Positions 34,793 to 43,483 of a stretch of 64,000 nt of DNA are shown here, piece after piece (position 1 is the stretch's first letter; the number at the start of each line of letters is the position of its first letter). This stretch comes from Chryseobacterium indologenes (GTDB lineage: Bacteria > Bacteroidota > Bacteroidia > Flavobacteriales > Weeksellaceae), in NCBI GenBank assembly GCA_002439165.1, contig DJTE01000041.1, forward strand, positions 1 through 64,000. The letters run 5' to 3'. The translations under genes and the position numbers were made by a program. The notes under the pieces were generated by a model, which did no database searches, was not told the DNA's origin, and was given only the letters and a program-made list of their open reading frames with translations.

Positions 34793-34822
34793 ATTTAAAA
34801 ACCTTTTAAACACTATTTAAAA
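34793..34822 (+). promoter_or_regulatory. TTTAAA cluster upstream of the tail chaperone gene
   Basis: Three TTTAAA-type units (ATTTAAAAACC, TTTTAAACAC, TATTTAAAAA) fill the gap between the tube and chaperone genes. The core CACTATTTAAA matches GACTATTTAAA at 19269-19279 and TACTATTTAAA at 45580-45590. Confidence 0.4.
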
Positions 34823-35146
34823 ATGTCAATTCAATACGTAAACCAAGAAGTTAAAGAAAATCTAAAAAATGAACATGGTGACAAATTAAAGTCACTCATT
34901 TTGCCACTGGATGACGATTCCGCTGAAGAAATAGAAGTTCTTGCAGTTGTTCCAGGAAGATCTGTTGTAGGTCAAGCAATGAAATTTATGCAGACAGACC
35001 CTAAAAAAGGACAGGAAATCTTAGTCAAAAATTGTCTGGTTACTGAAAAAGAAAGAGTGATGGAAGATGACGGACTTTTTTATGCAGCTGCCGGTCTTTT
35101 AACTGAACTTATTCCGATCAGGCAGGGAAAGTTTGGGAAAGTTTAG
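34823..35146 (+). CDS. Tail assembly chaperone, short form (lambda G-like)
   Basis: 107 residues in the zero frame: MSIQYVNQEVKENLKNEHGD, PLDDDSAEEIEVLAVVPGRS, then the shift site. This product corresponds to lambda gpG or Mu gp41, which bind the tape measure during tail assembly. Confidence 0.85.
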   Translation: MSIQYVNQEVKENLKNEHGDKLKSLILPLDDDSAEEIEVLAVVPGRSVVGQAMKFMQTDPKKGQEILVKNCLVTEKERVMEDDGLFYAAAGLLTELIPIRQGKFGKV

Positions 35147-35334
35147 AATCCTGTTCAGGTCTAAGCTATAACCCAGAGAGTGACTTGTATATGAAGGCAG
35201 ATGCTTTGATCAGCTTTTTCCTTCATATACCTTTTCCTGAAAATTTGGATGATGACACCTGGGCAATGAAGTGGGCGCAGATTGGATGGCTTGCTGATCA
35301 AGGGATTTTAGGAGTAAAAAAGAAAGATATATGA
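34823..35334 (+). CDS. Tail assembly chaperone, frameshifted long form (G-T fusion)
   Basis: A -1 shift after codon AAG (35129-35131) joins residues 1-103 to a downstream frame with no start codon, 35131-35334, which reads VWESLESCSGLSYNPESDLY to LADQGILGVKKKDI. The fusion is 170 residues. The T part has the composition of known tail-chaperone second domains (DDDTWAMKWAQIGWLADQG). Its TGA overlaps the ATG of the next gene. In lambda the same arrangement fixes the G to GT ratio needed for tail length control. Confidence 0.85.
35125..35131 (+). promoter_or_regulatory. Programmed -1 frameshift site GGGAAAG
   Basis: G GGA AAG in the zero frame is the same heptamer used by lambda G/GT. Codons GGA (35126-35128) and AAG (35129-35131) can re-pair one base back. 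The zero-frame stop TAG follows 12 bases later. Confidence 0.88.
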
Positions 35335-35948
35335 AAATTGGCGAATCAATAGTTTTAAATCTTGCAGCCAGGTATGCAGCTGCATTCGGAATCGTTGCTG
35401 TTAGTAATAAAATTAACCAGGCAATTGTTAACCGTGATGAAAATAAATACAGTGTAGATATTTATGAAGATTTTGATGAAGCTTTTGAACAGGTAATCTT
35501 TTCATATAATACGGAAGAAAAAAAAACGGAACTGAATTTTGCTACGATGCTTCATGGTGATGGTGCTGGCTCTGTTTATGCTCCACCATTGATGATTAAT
35601 TTCAGTAGAGAAAAAAACTTAATCGAAACTGAAGTTTCAGGCGGTGATAATGTAGTAATAGAAAGGTGGGGAACAAAGCCCTGGGATATAGACATAAAAG
35701 GTGTTCTTATTGATGTTGAAAATAGAAAATATCCAACGGAAAAAATTGAAGAATTATGCAAGTTTTTTGAATTTAACAATATTATCCGAGTGGATGGCCA
35801 GCAATTCTTTGAGAAAAATATTGACAGTATTTATCTAAAAAGTATTTCCATAACACCTGTTGAAGGTTTTCAAGATACAATGCAATTCAGTTTATCTGCC
35901 AGATCAGTAAAAGAAGTAACCTACACACTTTTAAAACCTAATGAATAG
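35331..35948 (+). CDS. Phage tail/baseplate protein (DUF6046-like)
   Basis: 205 residues; ATGA overlap with the chaperone. The core includes APPLMINFSREKNLIETEVSGG, VVIERWGTKPWDIDIKGVLI and FQDTMQFSLSARSVKE, a fold seen in baseplate or tail proteins that also carry LysM-like or T4 gp53-like roles. In Mu the gp43 (gpN, DNA circulation) gene is in this position. Confidence 0.7.
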   Translation: MKIGESIVLNLAARYAAAFGIVAVSNKINQAIVNRDENKYSVDIYEDFDEAFEQVIFSYNTEEKKTELNFATMLHGDGAGSVYAPPLMINFSREKNLIETEVSGGDNVVIERWGTKPWDIDIKGVLIDVENRKYPTEKIEELCKFFEFNNIIRVDGQQFFEKNIDSIYLKSISITPVEGFQDTMQFSLSARSVKEVTYTLLKPNE

Positions 35949-37056
35949 GTATAATCATTACTATAACATTGATTTAAGAATCACAGTTGCAGAACGTCTT
36001 CAGTTTAAAGTTGTCAAATCGATTTCTATTGATAGCAGTATAGAAAAACTTACTGATACTGCAAGGGTAGAACTTCCGAGAGAGTTTAAAAATGCCGTTC
36101 GGGATGATCATCCATTTTCCCTGGAAAGAAAAAATTTACTAGAACATTTAAAAGTAGGCGATCCAATTGTGATAGAGGCCGGTTATGATGGTGAGTTGTT
36201 CACTGAGTTTAGTGGTTATATTTCTGATATAGGAGCCGAAATTCCGCTCATTATTGAATGTGAAGATGAAATGTACAAACTAAGAAAAAAGCCATTAATC
36301 AACCATACTTTCAAATCTGCTACGTTAAGGGAGGTTTTAAAATTTATAGCCCCAGAGTATGAGATAGATGCATTGGATATGGTAGTCGGAAAATATATGA
36401 TTGAGCGTGCATCACCTTATAAGGTGATAGAAGATTTAAAAGAAAAATATGGTGTACGTTGTTTTTTCAAAGGGAAAAAACTTTACGCTGGCTTAACTGT
36501 TGATTTCCGCCCTCAAACTGTTCATGAATTTACGTTCGGCAAAAATATCAGAGAAAGCACAGATCTAAAATACAGAGTCAAAGAAACCCGGAAAAGATTT
36601 ATCAAAGCCGTTTCAATGCAAAAAGGATCAACAGAAAAAAAAGTGACTTATGATTTTGGAGATGTGGGAGAAAGTGAAATTTCACTTCACGCTCCTTTAA
36701 ATCTGAATCAGCAACAATTAAAAGAATGGGCCGAAAAATACTATAATTCTATGGTTTTTGACGGTTATGAAGGAAGTATTGACGGATGGTTCTGGCCACG
36801 TACCGAGGTCGGAGACAGTGCGAAAATTAAAGATCCTAATTATCCCACCGGATATCGTGACGGCCAGTATTTTATTGATGGTGTTACAACCACAATAAAT
36901 GAATCAGAAGGTATCAAAAGACAAAATAAAATTACTTACAAAATTAAAAGCAATGAAGAATATAACCGCCCTTCTTATGGGCATATCACTGTTACTCCAC
37001 GCTTGCAGCGTAGCAAAAAAACGAAGCCTGGAAACAGAACCTCCACCAATAGTTGA
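35941..37056 (+). CDS. Baseplate hub protein (late control D / gp27-like)
   Basis: 371 residues. KLTDTARVELPREF, the loop VGDPIVIEAGYDGELFTEFSGYI and a central PYKVIEDLKEKYGVRCFFKGKKLYAG are typical of gpD/gp27 hub proteins. WPRTEVGDSAKI and INESEGIKRQNKITYKI close it. It overlaps the previous gene by 8 bases. Its 3' end shares 104 bases with the start of the candidate spanin gene in another frame. Confidence 0.85.
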   Translation: MNRYNHYYNIDLRITVAERLQFKVVKSISIDSSIEKLTDTARVELPREFKNAVRDDHPFSLERKNLLEHLKVGDPIVIEAGYDGELFTEFSGYISDIGAEIPLIIECEDEMYKLRKKPLINHTFKSATLREVLKFIAPEYEIDALDMVVGKYMIERASPYKVIEDLKEKYGVRCFFKGKKLYAGLTVDFRPQTVHEFTFGKNIRESTDLKYRVKETRKRFIKAVSMQKGSTEKKVTYDFGDVGESEISLHAPLNLNQQQLKEWAEKYYNSMVFDGYEGSIDGWFWPRTEVGDSAKIKDPNYPTGYRDGQYFIDGVTTTINESEGIKRQNKITYKIKSNEEYNRPSYGHITVTPRLQRSKKTKPGNRTSTNS

Positions 37057-37492
37057 AAGGGACAGTATTATAAAAGAAAAAATTATTACTGTTATCGAGA
37101 GAGATACAACCACCTATGGAAGTCCCGACAGTTTATATTACAAAGCATATATTGACTGTGTAAATAATAAGCCGGTTTTGAGAGAAATCGAAAAAAAAGC
37201 TTCACCAGGTGTTAAAAAAGCAGATGTAAGTTTGAAGGATAATCAGCTTACAATAAATGTTCAGACAGAAGCTCAAAAACTTTATCTAAAGTGGAGAGAA
37301 AAATTCATCCAGGAAAATGAGAAACAATCAAAAACAATTCCGGTTCCTTATCCAGTTACAAAGACAGTACCGGTTCCGGCAGAATTGACGAAATTTCAAA
37401 AGTTGTATTTAGGTCTTGGAAAAGTTGTCTTTTGGTTGCTTTGTGGTTTTATCTTATATAAAATTCCGTGGAAAAGTTTATTGAGGTTATAA
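36953..37492 (+). CDS. Candidate unimolecular spanin (lipoprotein plus C-terminal membrane helix)
   Basis: 179 residues from ATG 36953. The N-terminus is a lipoprotein signal (MKNITALLMGISLLLHAC, Cys18 followed by Ser). The C-terminus has a membrane helix (LGKVVFWLLCGFILYKI) ending in basic residues. Between them is a periplasmic, partly coiled, Pro-rich stretch (TIPVPYPVTKTVPVP). A lipid anchor in the outer membrane plus an inner-membrane helix is the layout of unimolecular spanins, which fuse the two membranes at the end of lysis. The start is embedded in the hub gene, as spanin genes often are in other genes. Role inferred from topology. Confidence 0.65.
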   Translation: MKNITALLMGISLLLHACSVAKKRSLETEPPPIVERDSIIKEKIITVIERDTTTYGSPDSLYYKAYIDCVNNKPVLREIEKKASPGVKKADVSLKDNQLTINVQTEAQKLYLKWREKFIQENEKQSKTIPVPYPVTKTVPVPAELTKFQKLYLGLGKVVFWLLCGFILYKIPWKSLLRL

Positions 37493-37962
37493 AGAAAATT
37501 AGCCAGGATGCGCAGCCCATCAACCGTTCTACATCAATCGGAACAGTTACGGAAATAACAGGAATGACCTGTACCGTTGAACGTGAAGGGCTTCCTCCAT
37601 TATATGATGTCCGGCTTAATGCTATCGATGCCAGCTTTGATAATATGTTTCTGATTTATCCCGTAATCGGTTCCCAGGTGCTTTGTTTGGTAGTTGAAAA
37701 TCAACCGGCAGAAACAGCCATTGTCAAATTTACAGAAATTGAAAAGCTTATCATTACAATAGGCGGAGCAAGGTTTGAAATGTCTGCCGGAAAATTTGAA
37801 TTTAAAAATGATTCATCTAACCTTAAAGAAATTCTTACTAAAACATTTGATCAGTTGAAAAATGCTGTAATTACAACCCCTTCGGGACCCGGTCAATTTT
37901 CTGACCCTAATAAATTAGAACTTGAAAATCTTAAAAACGAAACAATAAAACTATTTAAGTAA
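37468..37962 (+). CDS. Baseplate spike protein (gpV / gp5-like OB domain)
   Basis: 164 residues from a GTG at 37468, overlapping the spanin gene by 25 bases. RSTSIGTVTEITGMTCTVER and IYPVIGSQVLCLVVENQPAETAIV fit the N-terminal OB fold of gpV/gp5 spikes. The tail KFEFKNDSSNLKEILTKTFDQLKNAV resembles the short beta-helix region. It would form the membrane-piercing tip. Confidence 0.78.
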   Translation: MEKFIEVIKKISQDAQPINRSTSIGTVTEITGMTCTVEREGLPPLYDVRLNAIDASFDNMFLIYPVIGSQVLCLVVENQPAETAIVKFTEIEKLIITIGGARFEMSAGKFEFKNDSSNLKEILTKTFDQLKNAVITTPSGPGQFSDPNKLELENLKNETIKLFK

Positions 37963-38165
37963 TGCCTTTAAATGATGCTCAATTTTTAGCAAAAGTTGAA
38001 GCGCTCCAGGAAGATATGGAAAAAGAAACGGACAGAATTACAGCAAGAAAACTTTATGCTATAAAACTGTTAACGTTAATGAAAGAATATCTTACAAGTG
38101 CAACTATAACCATTACCGGAACAAGTAATCAGGGAGCATTTACCGGAACCGGAAAAATCAGCTGA
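37962..38165 (+). CDS. Small baseplate-region protein
   Basis: 67 residues; its ATG shares one base with the spike stop. Helical front, then a Thr/Gly-rich beta end (ATITITGTSNQGAFTGTG). It could extend or cap the spike; no family recognised. Confidence 0.6.
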   Translation: MPLNDAQFLAKVEALQEDMEKETDRITARKLYAIKLLTLMKEYLTSATITITGTSNQGAFTGTGKIS

Positions 38166-38166
38166 T

Positions 38167-38454
38167 ATGAGACGTGATATAGAAGTTAATGAAAATTTTG
38201 AACCCGTCATTAAGAACGGTGACTTTGTAATATCAGAATCAGACAGACAACACGTGACGGACATCACATTTGCGCACCCAGGTGAATTTAAATTTACTCC
38301 TATGCTTGGATTTGGTGCAGTATTACAGTTGAAAAAAAATCAGAATGACTTTGTATTTAAACGTGATTTAAAAATACAATTGGAATATGACGGGTACAAT
38401 AATGCAGAGATTGATCTCTCCGAAGGCTATGAAAATTTAAAAATAAACATTTAA
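38167..38454 (+). CDS. Baseplate wedge protein, gp25-like
   Basis: 95 residues. ENFEPVIKNGDFVISESDRQHV is the typical start of gpW/gp25-like baseplate proteins (Mu gp46), followed by FTPMLGFGAVLQLKKNQND. It initiates sheath polymerisation on the baseplate. One base after the previous stop. Confidence 0.8.
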   Translation: MRRDIEVNENFEPVIKNGDFVISESDRQHVTDITFAHPGEFKFTPMLGFGAVLQLKKNQNDFVFKRDLKIQLEYDGYNNAEIDLSEGYENLKINI

Positions 38455-38456
38455 AA

Positions 38457-38792
38457 ATGAAACAGGTACTTTTTGAAAATATAGCATTATTGCTTACCTC
38501 TCTTATAACAGGTTTTGGCGGTTGGTTCTTTGGCCGTAAAAAATTAAATGCTGAAGTTTTACAGGCTGAAGCCGAAGCCGAAGCTTCCAGGATTGATAAT
38601 ATTAATTCACAGATTGAAAATGCTGTTAAGATGCTAGATTATTACAAAAATTTTGTTGATGATCTGGGAACTCGTTTAGATTCTGCTATAAGAGAATTAA
38701 ATGATGCTAAAGCTACAATCCGTGAACTTGAACAACGAATTGAAGCTCTTACGGACGAATTAAAGAAATACAAACAGCTTAACACAAAATAA
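38457..38792 (+). CDS. Membrane-anchored coiled-coil protein (lysis-type candidate)
   Basis: 111 residues: an N-terminal membrane helix (ENIALLLTSLITGFGGWFFG) then an Ala/Glu-rich coiled coil (AEVLQAEAEAEASRIDNINSQIE ...). This topology matches Rz-type inner-membrane spanins and some holin-associated proteins of Bacteroidetes phages. The genomic place among baseplate genes is shared with the spanin candidate. Either role is inference. Confidence 0.6.
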   Translation: MKQVLFENIALLLTSLITGFGGWFFGRKKLNAEVLQAEAEAEASRIDNINSQIENAVKMLDYYKNFVDDLGTRLDSAIRELNDAKATIRELEQRIEALTDELKKYKQLNTK

Positions 38793-38796
38793 CAGA

Positions 38797-39090
38797 ATGA
38801 AAATTACTGTACTTCATAATCAGTCATTCCTGGATATTGCAGTACAGCATACCGGAAACGTTTTCAATGCTTTTAACATTGCACTTGTAAATGATATGTC
38901 CGTTTCCGATTCTCTAAGCCCTGGAATGCAGCTTATTCTTCCCGATGATCTTGAAATCAATTCCGATGAATTTCAATATTACAAATCAAACGGTTATCAA
39001 CCAGCAACTGCATTTAAAGAATCTGATCTGATAGAAGATGGAAGAGGAATAGGATGGATGAAAATAGAAAATAGTTTTAAAGTTGGATAA
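38797..39090 (+). CDS. LysM-like tail protein (gpX-type)
   Basis: 97 residues. HNQSFLDIAVQHTGNVFNAFNIALVN and LSPGMQLILPDDLEI follow the LysM pattern of phage tail X proteins, which help baseplate assembly through peptidoglycan-like contacts. Confidence 0.75.
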   Translation: MKITVLHNQSFLDIAVQHTGNVFNAFNIALVNDMSVSDSLSPGMQLILPDDLEINSDEFQYYKSNGYQPATAFKESDLIEDGRGIGWMKIENSFKVG

Positions 39091-39957
39091 ATGAATAAAA
39101 ATTTTGAAGAGATACTGGCAGAACTGCTGGAAGAAAAAGGAAAAAGATCTGAACTTGCTGAAATTGACAGTACATCAAAAACTTCAATTTGGCAGAAACT
39201 GTTCGAGTGTTTTGCATGGGTACTTTACAACTTCTCTCTTGCTGCTCAACTTCATTTGCAGGAAATTAGAGAAATAATAGCCGATCAAAAAGTTTTTTCA
39301 TTAAGGAGGTACAGATATGAAGCTTTACGTTTTCAATATGGTTTTGATTTGATAGAAGAAACAGATCAGTTTAAACCTTCTTACATTGAAAATGGTATTG
39401 AAACAATGGCAGATGAAGAGAAGATACAACAGTCAAAAGTTGTAAAATATGCTGCTTGTAATCGTGTAATTGATGGAGGACGGGCAAAAATAGTTATGAA
39501 AATTGCACCAGAGATTATGGATGATATTTTCTCATCTGAAGTCATGGCAGCATTCTCTAAATATATTGAAGAAATATCACCGGCAGGCGATCATGTAACT
39601 GTAATAAATTATCTCCCGGATATGCTAAAGTTTGCTTTCAGAATAAAGTATGATCCTATGGTGCTTCACTCTGATGGAATGAACATTCTAACGGCCAAAT
39701 TTCCGGTTCAGGAAGCAATAAACCAATTTCTAAAAAACCTCCCTTTCAACGGAGAATTAAGTGTACAAAAGTTAGAAGCTTCAATCCTGGCAGTAGATGG
39801 TGTGGAAGATTTACAAACATTATCCATACAAACAAAATGGATTGATCCCGGAAATAATGGATACGGAATGTATCAGCCCGTTAATATGTCTGTTATACCA
39901 GCTTCAGGCAGATTCAAAGTTGAAGGTTTTGAAGATTTACATTATATAATAAACTGA
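39091..39957 (+). CDS. Baseplate J-like protein
   Basis: 288 residues. A coiled start (NFEEILAELLEEKGKRSELAE), then an ordered core (YAACNRVIDGGRAKIVMKIAPE). The C-terminal third (VQEAINQFLKNLPFNGELSVQKLEASILAVDGVED) matches the conserved J/gp47 pattern. It forms the wedge ring with gp25 and gpI. Confidence 0.75.
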   Translation: MNKNFEEILAELLEEKGKRSELAEIDSTSKTSIWQKLFECFAWVLYNFSLAAQLHLQEIREIIADQKVFSLRRYRYEALRFQYGFDLIEETDQFKPSYIENGIETMADEEKIQQSKVVKYAACNRVIDGGRAKIVMKIAPEIMDDIFSSEVMAAFSKYIEEISPAGDHVTVINYLPDMLKFAFRIKYDPMVLHSDGMNILTAKFPVQEAINQFLKNLPFNGELSVQKLEASILAVDGVEDLQTLSIQTKWIDPGNNGYGMYQPVNMSVIPASGRFKVEGFEDLHYIIN

Positions 39958-40442
39958 TGGAGCAAAGCTATAATATTAACTTTTTCAAAACTGCCATTGA
40001 ATATCTCCCGACATGGTATAGAATAGCATTTTGGAAAGCATATGTAATGGTTTTAATCAGTCCTGTTGATCTTCTTTATAATGTATTGATGTCTGAACGT
40101 AACCTGAATTTAGAAAGATTAAAAACCACTAATCAGAAGTTTTCAATACAAAAAAGATTGAATGATCTTTTTGACCCATTAGAAAGACGGATTGTCATTG
40201 TAAAAGCAATTCTTTTTGAAGGTGTATTCTTATATACTGAAGCAGAAGACGATCCAGGGCGTAGTAAAACCCAATGGTTATATATAAACGGAAATCCTCT
40301 GTACCTATATACAGAATCTGAATTAAACAGTGACATTGATTTTATAGTAAGAGTTCCGGAGGGAATAAATCAAATTAGACTGAAAGCAGAAATTGAATAT
40401 TACATGCTTCAGTCAAAAAATTACCAAATAGAAATAATTTAA
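39957..40442 (+). CDS. Tail protein, gpI / DUF2313 position
   Basis: 161 residues; one-base overlaps on both sides. IEYLPTWYRIAFWKAYVMVLISPVDLLYNVLM is the helical start, then a beta-rich C-terminal part. Located between J and the fibre genes, where Mu gp48 (gpI-like) lies. Assigned by order only. Confidence 0.6.
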   Translation: MEQSYNINFFKTAIEYLPTWYRIAFWKAYVMVLISPVDLLYNVLMSERNLNLERLKTTNQKFSIQKRLNDLFDPLERRIVIVKAILFEGVFLYTEAEDDPGRSKTQWLYINGNPLYLYTESELNSDIDFIVRVPEGINQIRLKAEIEYYMLQSKNYQIEII

Positions 40443-41260
40443 TGAGAATAAAATTTAAATTTTTACAGACAGACGGTGTGCCTTTGACGGCAGATTTAAT
40501 GGATGAAGTACAAAATGCATATGCAATTTTAAATGTATTAGGTGATGTTACCGGCCATTTAACAATTTTAGCAGGTTGTGAGTTACAAGGAAGTTTAGTT
40601 ACTCCTGGTGTAGTAGTAATTAACGGAGACGTTCTTTACTTTGAAGGTGGTACTGTTTACGATAAAGTATTTATTTACCAGGAGGATGTTACAAAAATCT
40701 TTAAAAATCAACAGGCAAAGGTTTTAATTGAAAAGAAGACTGTTAAGTTTGGTGATTCTCTCATCACTTACAATTGGGCAGAGTTTGTACGGATTCAGAC
40801 CCTTAAATCAATTAAGGAAAATCTAGCAACAAAAGCAGAGCAATCAGTAGTTAATAATATTCTGGAACGTTTAACAGTCTTAGAAAGAAAGACAGCACCA
40901 ATACAACCCGGTGGAATTATCTGGGCTTGGAGAAAACCTCTTTCGGATATTCCGGCAGGTTGGCACGAGTGTGTAGACTTTAGAGGTAAAACGCTTGTAG
41001 GGGTTGACCCCGCAGACCCTGACTTTAATACGGTTATGGCAGAATTTGGCGAGAAAATGCACCAGCTGACAATCGCAGAACTTGCCCGACATTATCATGA
41101 TGTGGCGGAATACGCTGGACAACCAGGTATGAACTATAACCATATTAGTGCAACAGTTATGGGAGGAGCTTCACCCAGAACTCAACCAACAGGAGGAGAT
41201 CAGCCTCATAATAACGTACAGCCATCTAAAATGGTTTACTTCATTGAATACATAGGATAA
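40442..41260 (+). CDS. Tail fibre / collar-domain protein
   Basis: 272 residues. N-terminal attachment part, a short coiled coil (TKAEQSVVNNILERLTVLERK), then a collar-like head: GIIWAWRKPLSDIPAGWHECV, RGKTLVGVD and the His-rich ARHYHDVAEYAG / GGDQPHNNVQPSKMVYFIEYIG. The last pattern is typical of short-fibre receptor-binding collars with metal-binding histidines. Confidence 0.82.
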   Translation: MRIKFKFLQTDGVPLTADLMDEVQNAYAILNVLGDVTGHLTILAGCELQGSLVTPGVVVINGDVLYFEGGTVYDKVFIYQEDVTKIFKNQQAKVLIEKKTVKFGDSLITYNWAEFVRIQTLKSIKENLATKAEQSVVNNILERLTVLERKTAPIQPGGIIWAWRKPLSDIPAGWHECVDFRGKTLVGVDPADPDFNTVMAEFGEKMHQLTIAELARHYHDVAEYAGQPGMNYNHISATVMGGASPRTQPTGGDQPHNNVQPSKMVYFIEYIG

Positions 41261-41267
41261 TAAAATT

Positions 41268-43322
41268 ATGGCATCATTTACAGATATTTTCCGATGGTTT
41301 AAAAAAGGATTAACACCTACGGAGGAACAATTCAGACAGACCTTTTTATCATTTCGACATAAAGATAACAACATTCCGTTAAATGAAGTTGAAGGACTTA
41401 ATACAGCTTTAAACAAAAAGCTTGACAGTTCGCATTCAACAGATGAAAATGCTCACTCTCAATATTTAGCCAATAAAGATGCTTCTAATCTTTCAGAGCA
41501 AAACATTCTGGACTGGAAGTCTGCGATTGGCATTAATGAAGAACAGCTTCTTTCAGATGTAGTTACAAAAACTTCAGCCCAAATTATTGAAGGACCGAAA
41601 ACATTTTCAAGTCCTGTCATGATTCAGTATTATAAATATTCAGGGGATATTCCTAAAGACCGTTTTATAATTTCTACCAGAGAATTTGATGAACGTTTTG
41701 ATCGTATCCAGGTAATCGGAAATTCTGTACTTCAGAAACTAGAATATGTGGATGCAGCATGGACCCGTCGCTATGTTGGTTTTGGTAACAACTTGATGTG
41801 GGACTTTACAGGTAACACAGATTACAGAGAGGAACATCCAGCGCATGATTCGATAGCAGTAGTTGGATCAAATCAAGGTTCAGGATTTATTGACGGTACT
41901 AATTTCACATTCTTTGGCACGACTAATATGTGGCTAAATGACGTTAAGTACGGTGATTATGTTACAGTTATAGGTAAAGGAAATACCAATAGTAAGGGGA
42001 AGTACAACGATCCAAACCGAGTGGTGTTGGCAGAATCTGACGGAACAGACCTCAGAGAGATGCTCACAAACGTAGCCATTGTTGGAAATGAGAACTGGAT
42101 GGGAGACATTAAGGACGTGGCAATAATAGGAAATCATAACAGACTTTATAAGTATATTTATCGGTCTGCTATTCTTGGATCTGGGAACCTGGCCCGGAAC
42201 TGGACGGGGCATCCGGATGACCCAAATGAAGATGCTATCCTTGATCATGATGTAATGCTTGGTTTCAATCTTTGGAAAGATCACAACATTTACCCCCGTT
42301 TTGGTAATTTCATTGTGGGCGCTCAGAGAACTTTTGATCCTTCATATAAACCTTTAATGGCTGGTAATTTTGGCTTTGAATTCGTCAAACCATACTTAGA
42401 CATTAATGGAACTTTTAAAGTTAATTCCGGGCAGGTTCTGGTTCCAGATGGAAACGACGGGAGTACCGTGATTTTTTCCAATCTCTCAAAAGATGTAAGG
42501 CTCCGGCCTCGTACTTTCATTGCAGGAAGAAACGTATTTAATAATGAATTGTTTGAGCATCCGCAGTCTGGTGCTGGTAGTTTTATTGGAGCAGGAGTTA
42601 ATAACTTCCCTTTACTTGGAACTGATTGGGAAACTCTAGATGCTATTGATTCTATTACTGCAATCGGTCAGCGTAATGGGCTTAACCATAAAGAAGGTTA
42701 TAATATTTGGACCATAGGAACAGCAGGACATCGCCCTTATTCTAATCCAATGAAGGATGTTGTCAATATGGGTGTTCTTGGAATTGGTGATGGATTGACC
42801 GCTCAAACAGTTGTAACCACTCCAACTTCTTTAAAGGAGCTTAAATACAATGAGAAAATTGTCAATTTCGGTAACAACTATATGCAACATTGTTACAATT
42901 CATTGATGGTTGGTTATGCTAATAACCTTTACCGGTTAGTGTCAGATAGTATTATTTTAGGAAATGGGAATTCGATGAGTTCGACATGGACTAAAGATCT
43001 TGACCACTCCATAGTTATAGGGCATAATATCTATAATGAAACTGACTACAATGATGATGAAAGGACGAATAATTTGATTATTGGGATTAACAGACAGAAA
43101 TTTATTAAAGTACATCAGGGACGTGGATTCAAGCGAACTGAATTGTTTGGTGTCACGATCTTGGAAGACCGGTTAAGATTAGGTAAAATGACAAAACAAT
43201 ATCGGAACGCCCTGACGAATGCTGTGGCAGGCGATATGATCTGGCAAACTGATTCCGGGAATACAGGTATCCGGGTGTATGATGGTGCTAAATGGCTTGC
43301 ATTACAGACAACAGTAGATTAA
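41268..43322 (+). CDS. Large tail fibre, probable receptor-binding protein
   Basis: 684 residues. The start (MASFTDIFRWFKKGLTPTEEQF, then HKDNNIPLNEVEGLNTALNKKLD) is the baseplate-attachment module common to fibres of these phages. The middle is beta-helical, with repeated IxGxxN turns: VAIVGNENWMGD, VAIIGNHNRLYK, SAILGSGNLAR, VVGSNQGSG, SIILGNGNSM. The C-terminus ends GDMIWQTDSGNTGIRVYDGAKW, a small receptor-type tip. It is the last virion gene before mom. No fibre chaperone or invertase follows. Confidence 0.82.
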   Translation: MASFTDIFRWFKKGLTPTEEQFRQTFLSFRHKDNNIPLNEVEGLNTALNKKLDSSHSTDENAHSQYLANKDASNLSEQNILDWKSAIGINEEQLLSDVVTKTSAQIIEGPKTFSSPVMIQYYKYSGDIPKDRFIISTREFDERFDRIQVIGNSVLQKLEYVDAAWTRRYVGFGNNLMWDFTGNTDYREEHPAHDSIAVVGSNQGSGFIDGTNFTFFGTTNMWLNDVKYGDYVTVIGKGNTNSKGKYNDPNRVVLAESDGTDLREMLTNVAIVGNENWMGDIKDVAIIGNHNRLYKYIYRSAILGSGNLARNWTGHPDDPNEDAILDHDVMLGFNLWKDHNIYPRFGNFIVGAQRTFDPSYKPLMAGNFGFEFVKPYLDINGTFKVNSGQVLVPDGNDGSTVIFSNLSKDVRLRPRTFIAGRNVFNNELFEHPQSGAGSFIGAGVNNFPLLGTDWETLDAIDSITAIGQRNGLNHKEGYNIWTIGTAGHRPYSNPMKDVVNMGVLGIGDGLTAQTVVTTPTSLKELKYNEKIVNFGNNYMQHCYNSLMVGYANNLYRLVSDSIILGNGNSMSSTWTKDLDHSIVIGHNIYNETDYNDDERTNNLIIGINRQKFIKVHQGRGFKRTELFGVTILEDRLRLGKMTKQYRNALTNAVAGDMIWQTDSGNTGIRVYDGAKWLALQTTVD

Positions 43323-43332
43323 AAAATTCTTT

Positions 43333-43466
43333 GGAGGTAAGAATTAAAAATGTCCTCCGCTTTTTAAAAAAATCTCTCACAACCTTTTAAAAACGAGCCC
43401 GCAAGCTACGGAGGACAAAAAGTCTTCTGGAGCTTGTGGGCTTTGTTGTTTTGGGTTGTGAGAGAT
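43333..43466 (+). promoter_or_regulatory. Structured leader upstream of mom, possible terminator/antiterminator switch
   Basis: Outer arms 43372-43384 and 43454-43466 are 13-bp perfect complements (ATCTCTCACAACC). Inside, 43397-43407 pairs with 43431-43441 (11 bp, one G-U), and 43409-43416 pairs with 43422-43429. The inner stem is followed by TTTGTTGTTTT (43442-43452), like an intrinsic terminator. CGGAGGACA (43409-43417) can instead pair perfectly with TGTCCTCCG (43351-43359), which also pairs with GGAGG at 43333-43337. The structures exclude each other. The outer arm ends 17 bases before the mom start codon. Confidence 0.6.
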
Positions 43467-43483
43467 GCAAAGATAATGAAAAT

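Noticed and set aside
41268..43480. Diversity-generating retroelement or invertible fibre cassette near the tail fibre
   Set aside because: No reverse transcriptase, no template/variable repeat pair and no DNA invertase gene; the inverted repeats at 43372-43466 are better explained as an RNA hairpin.
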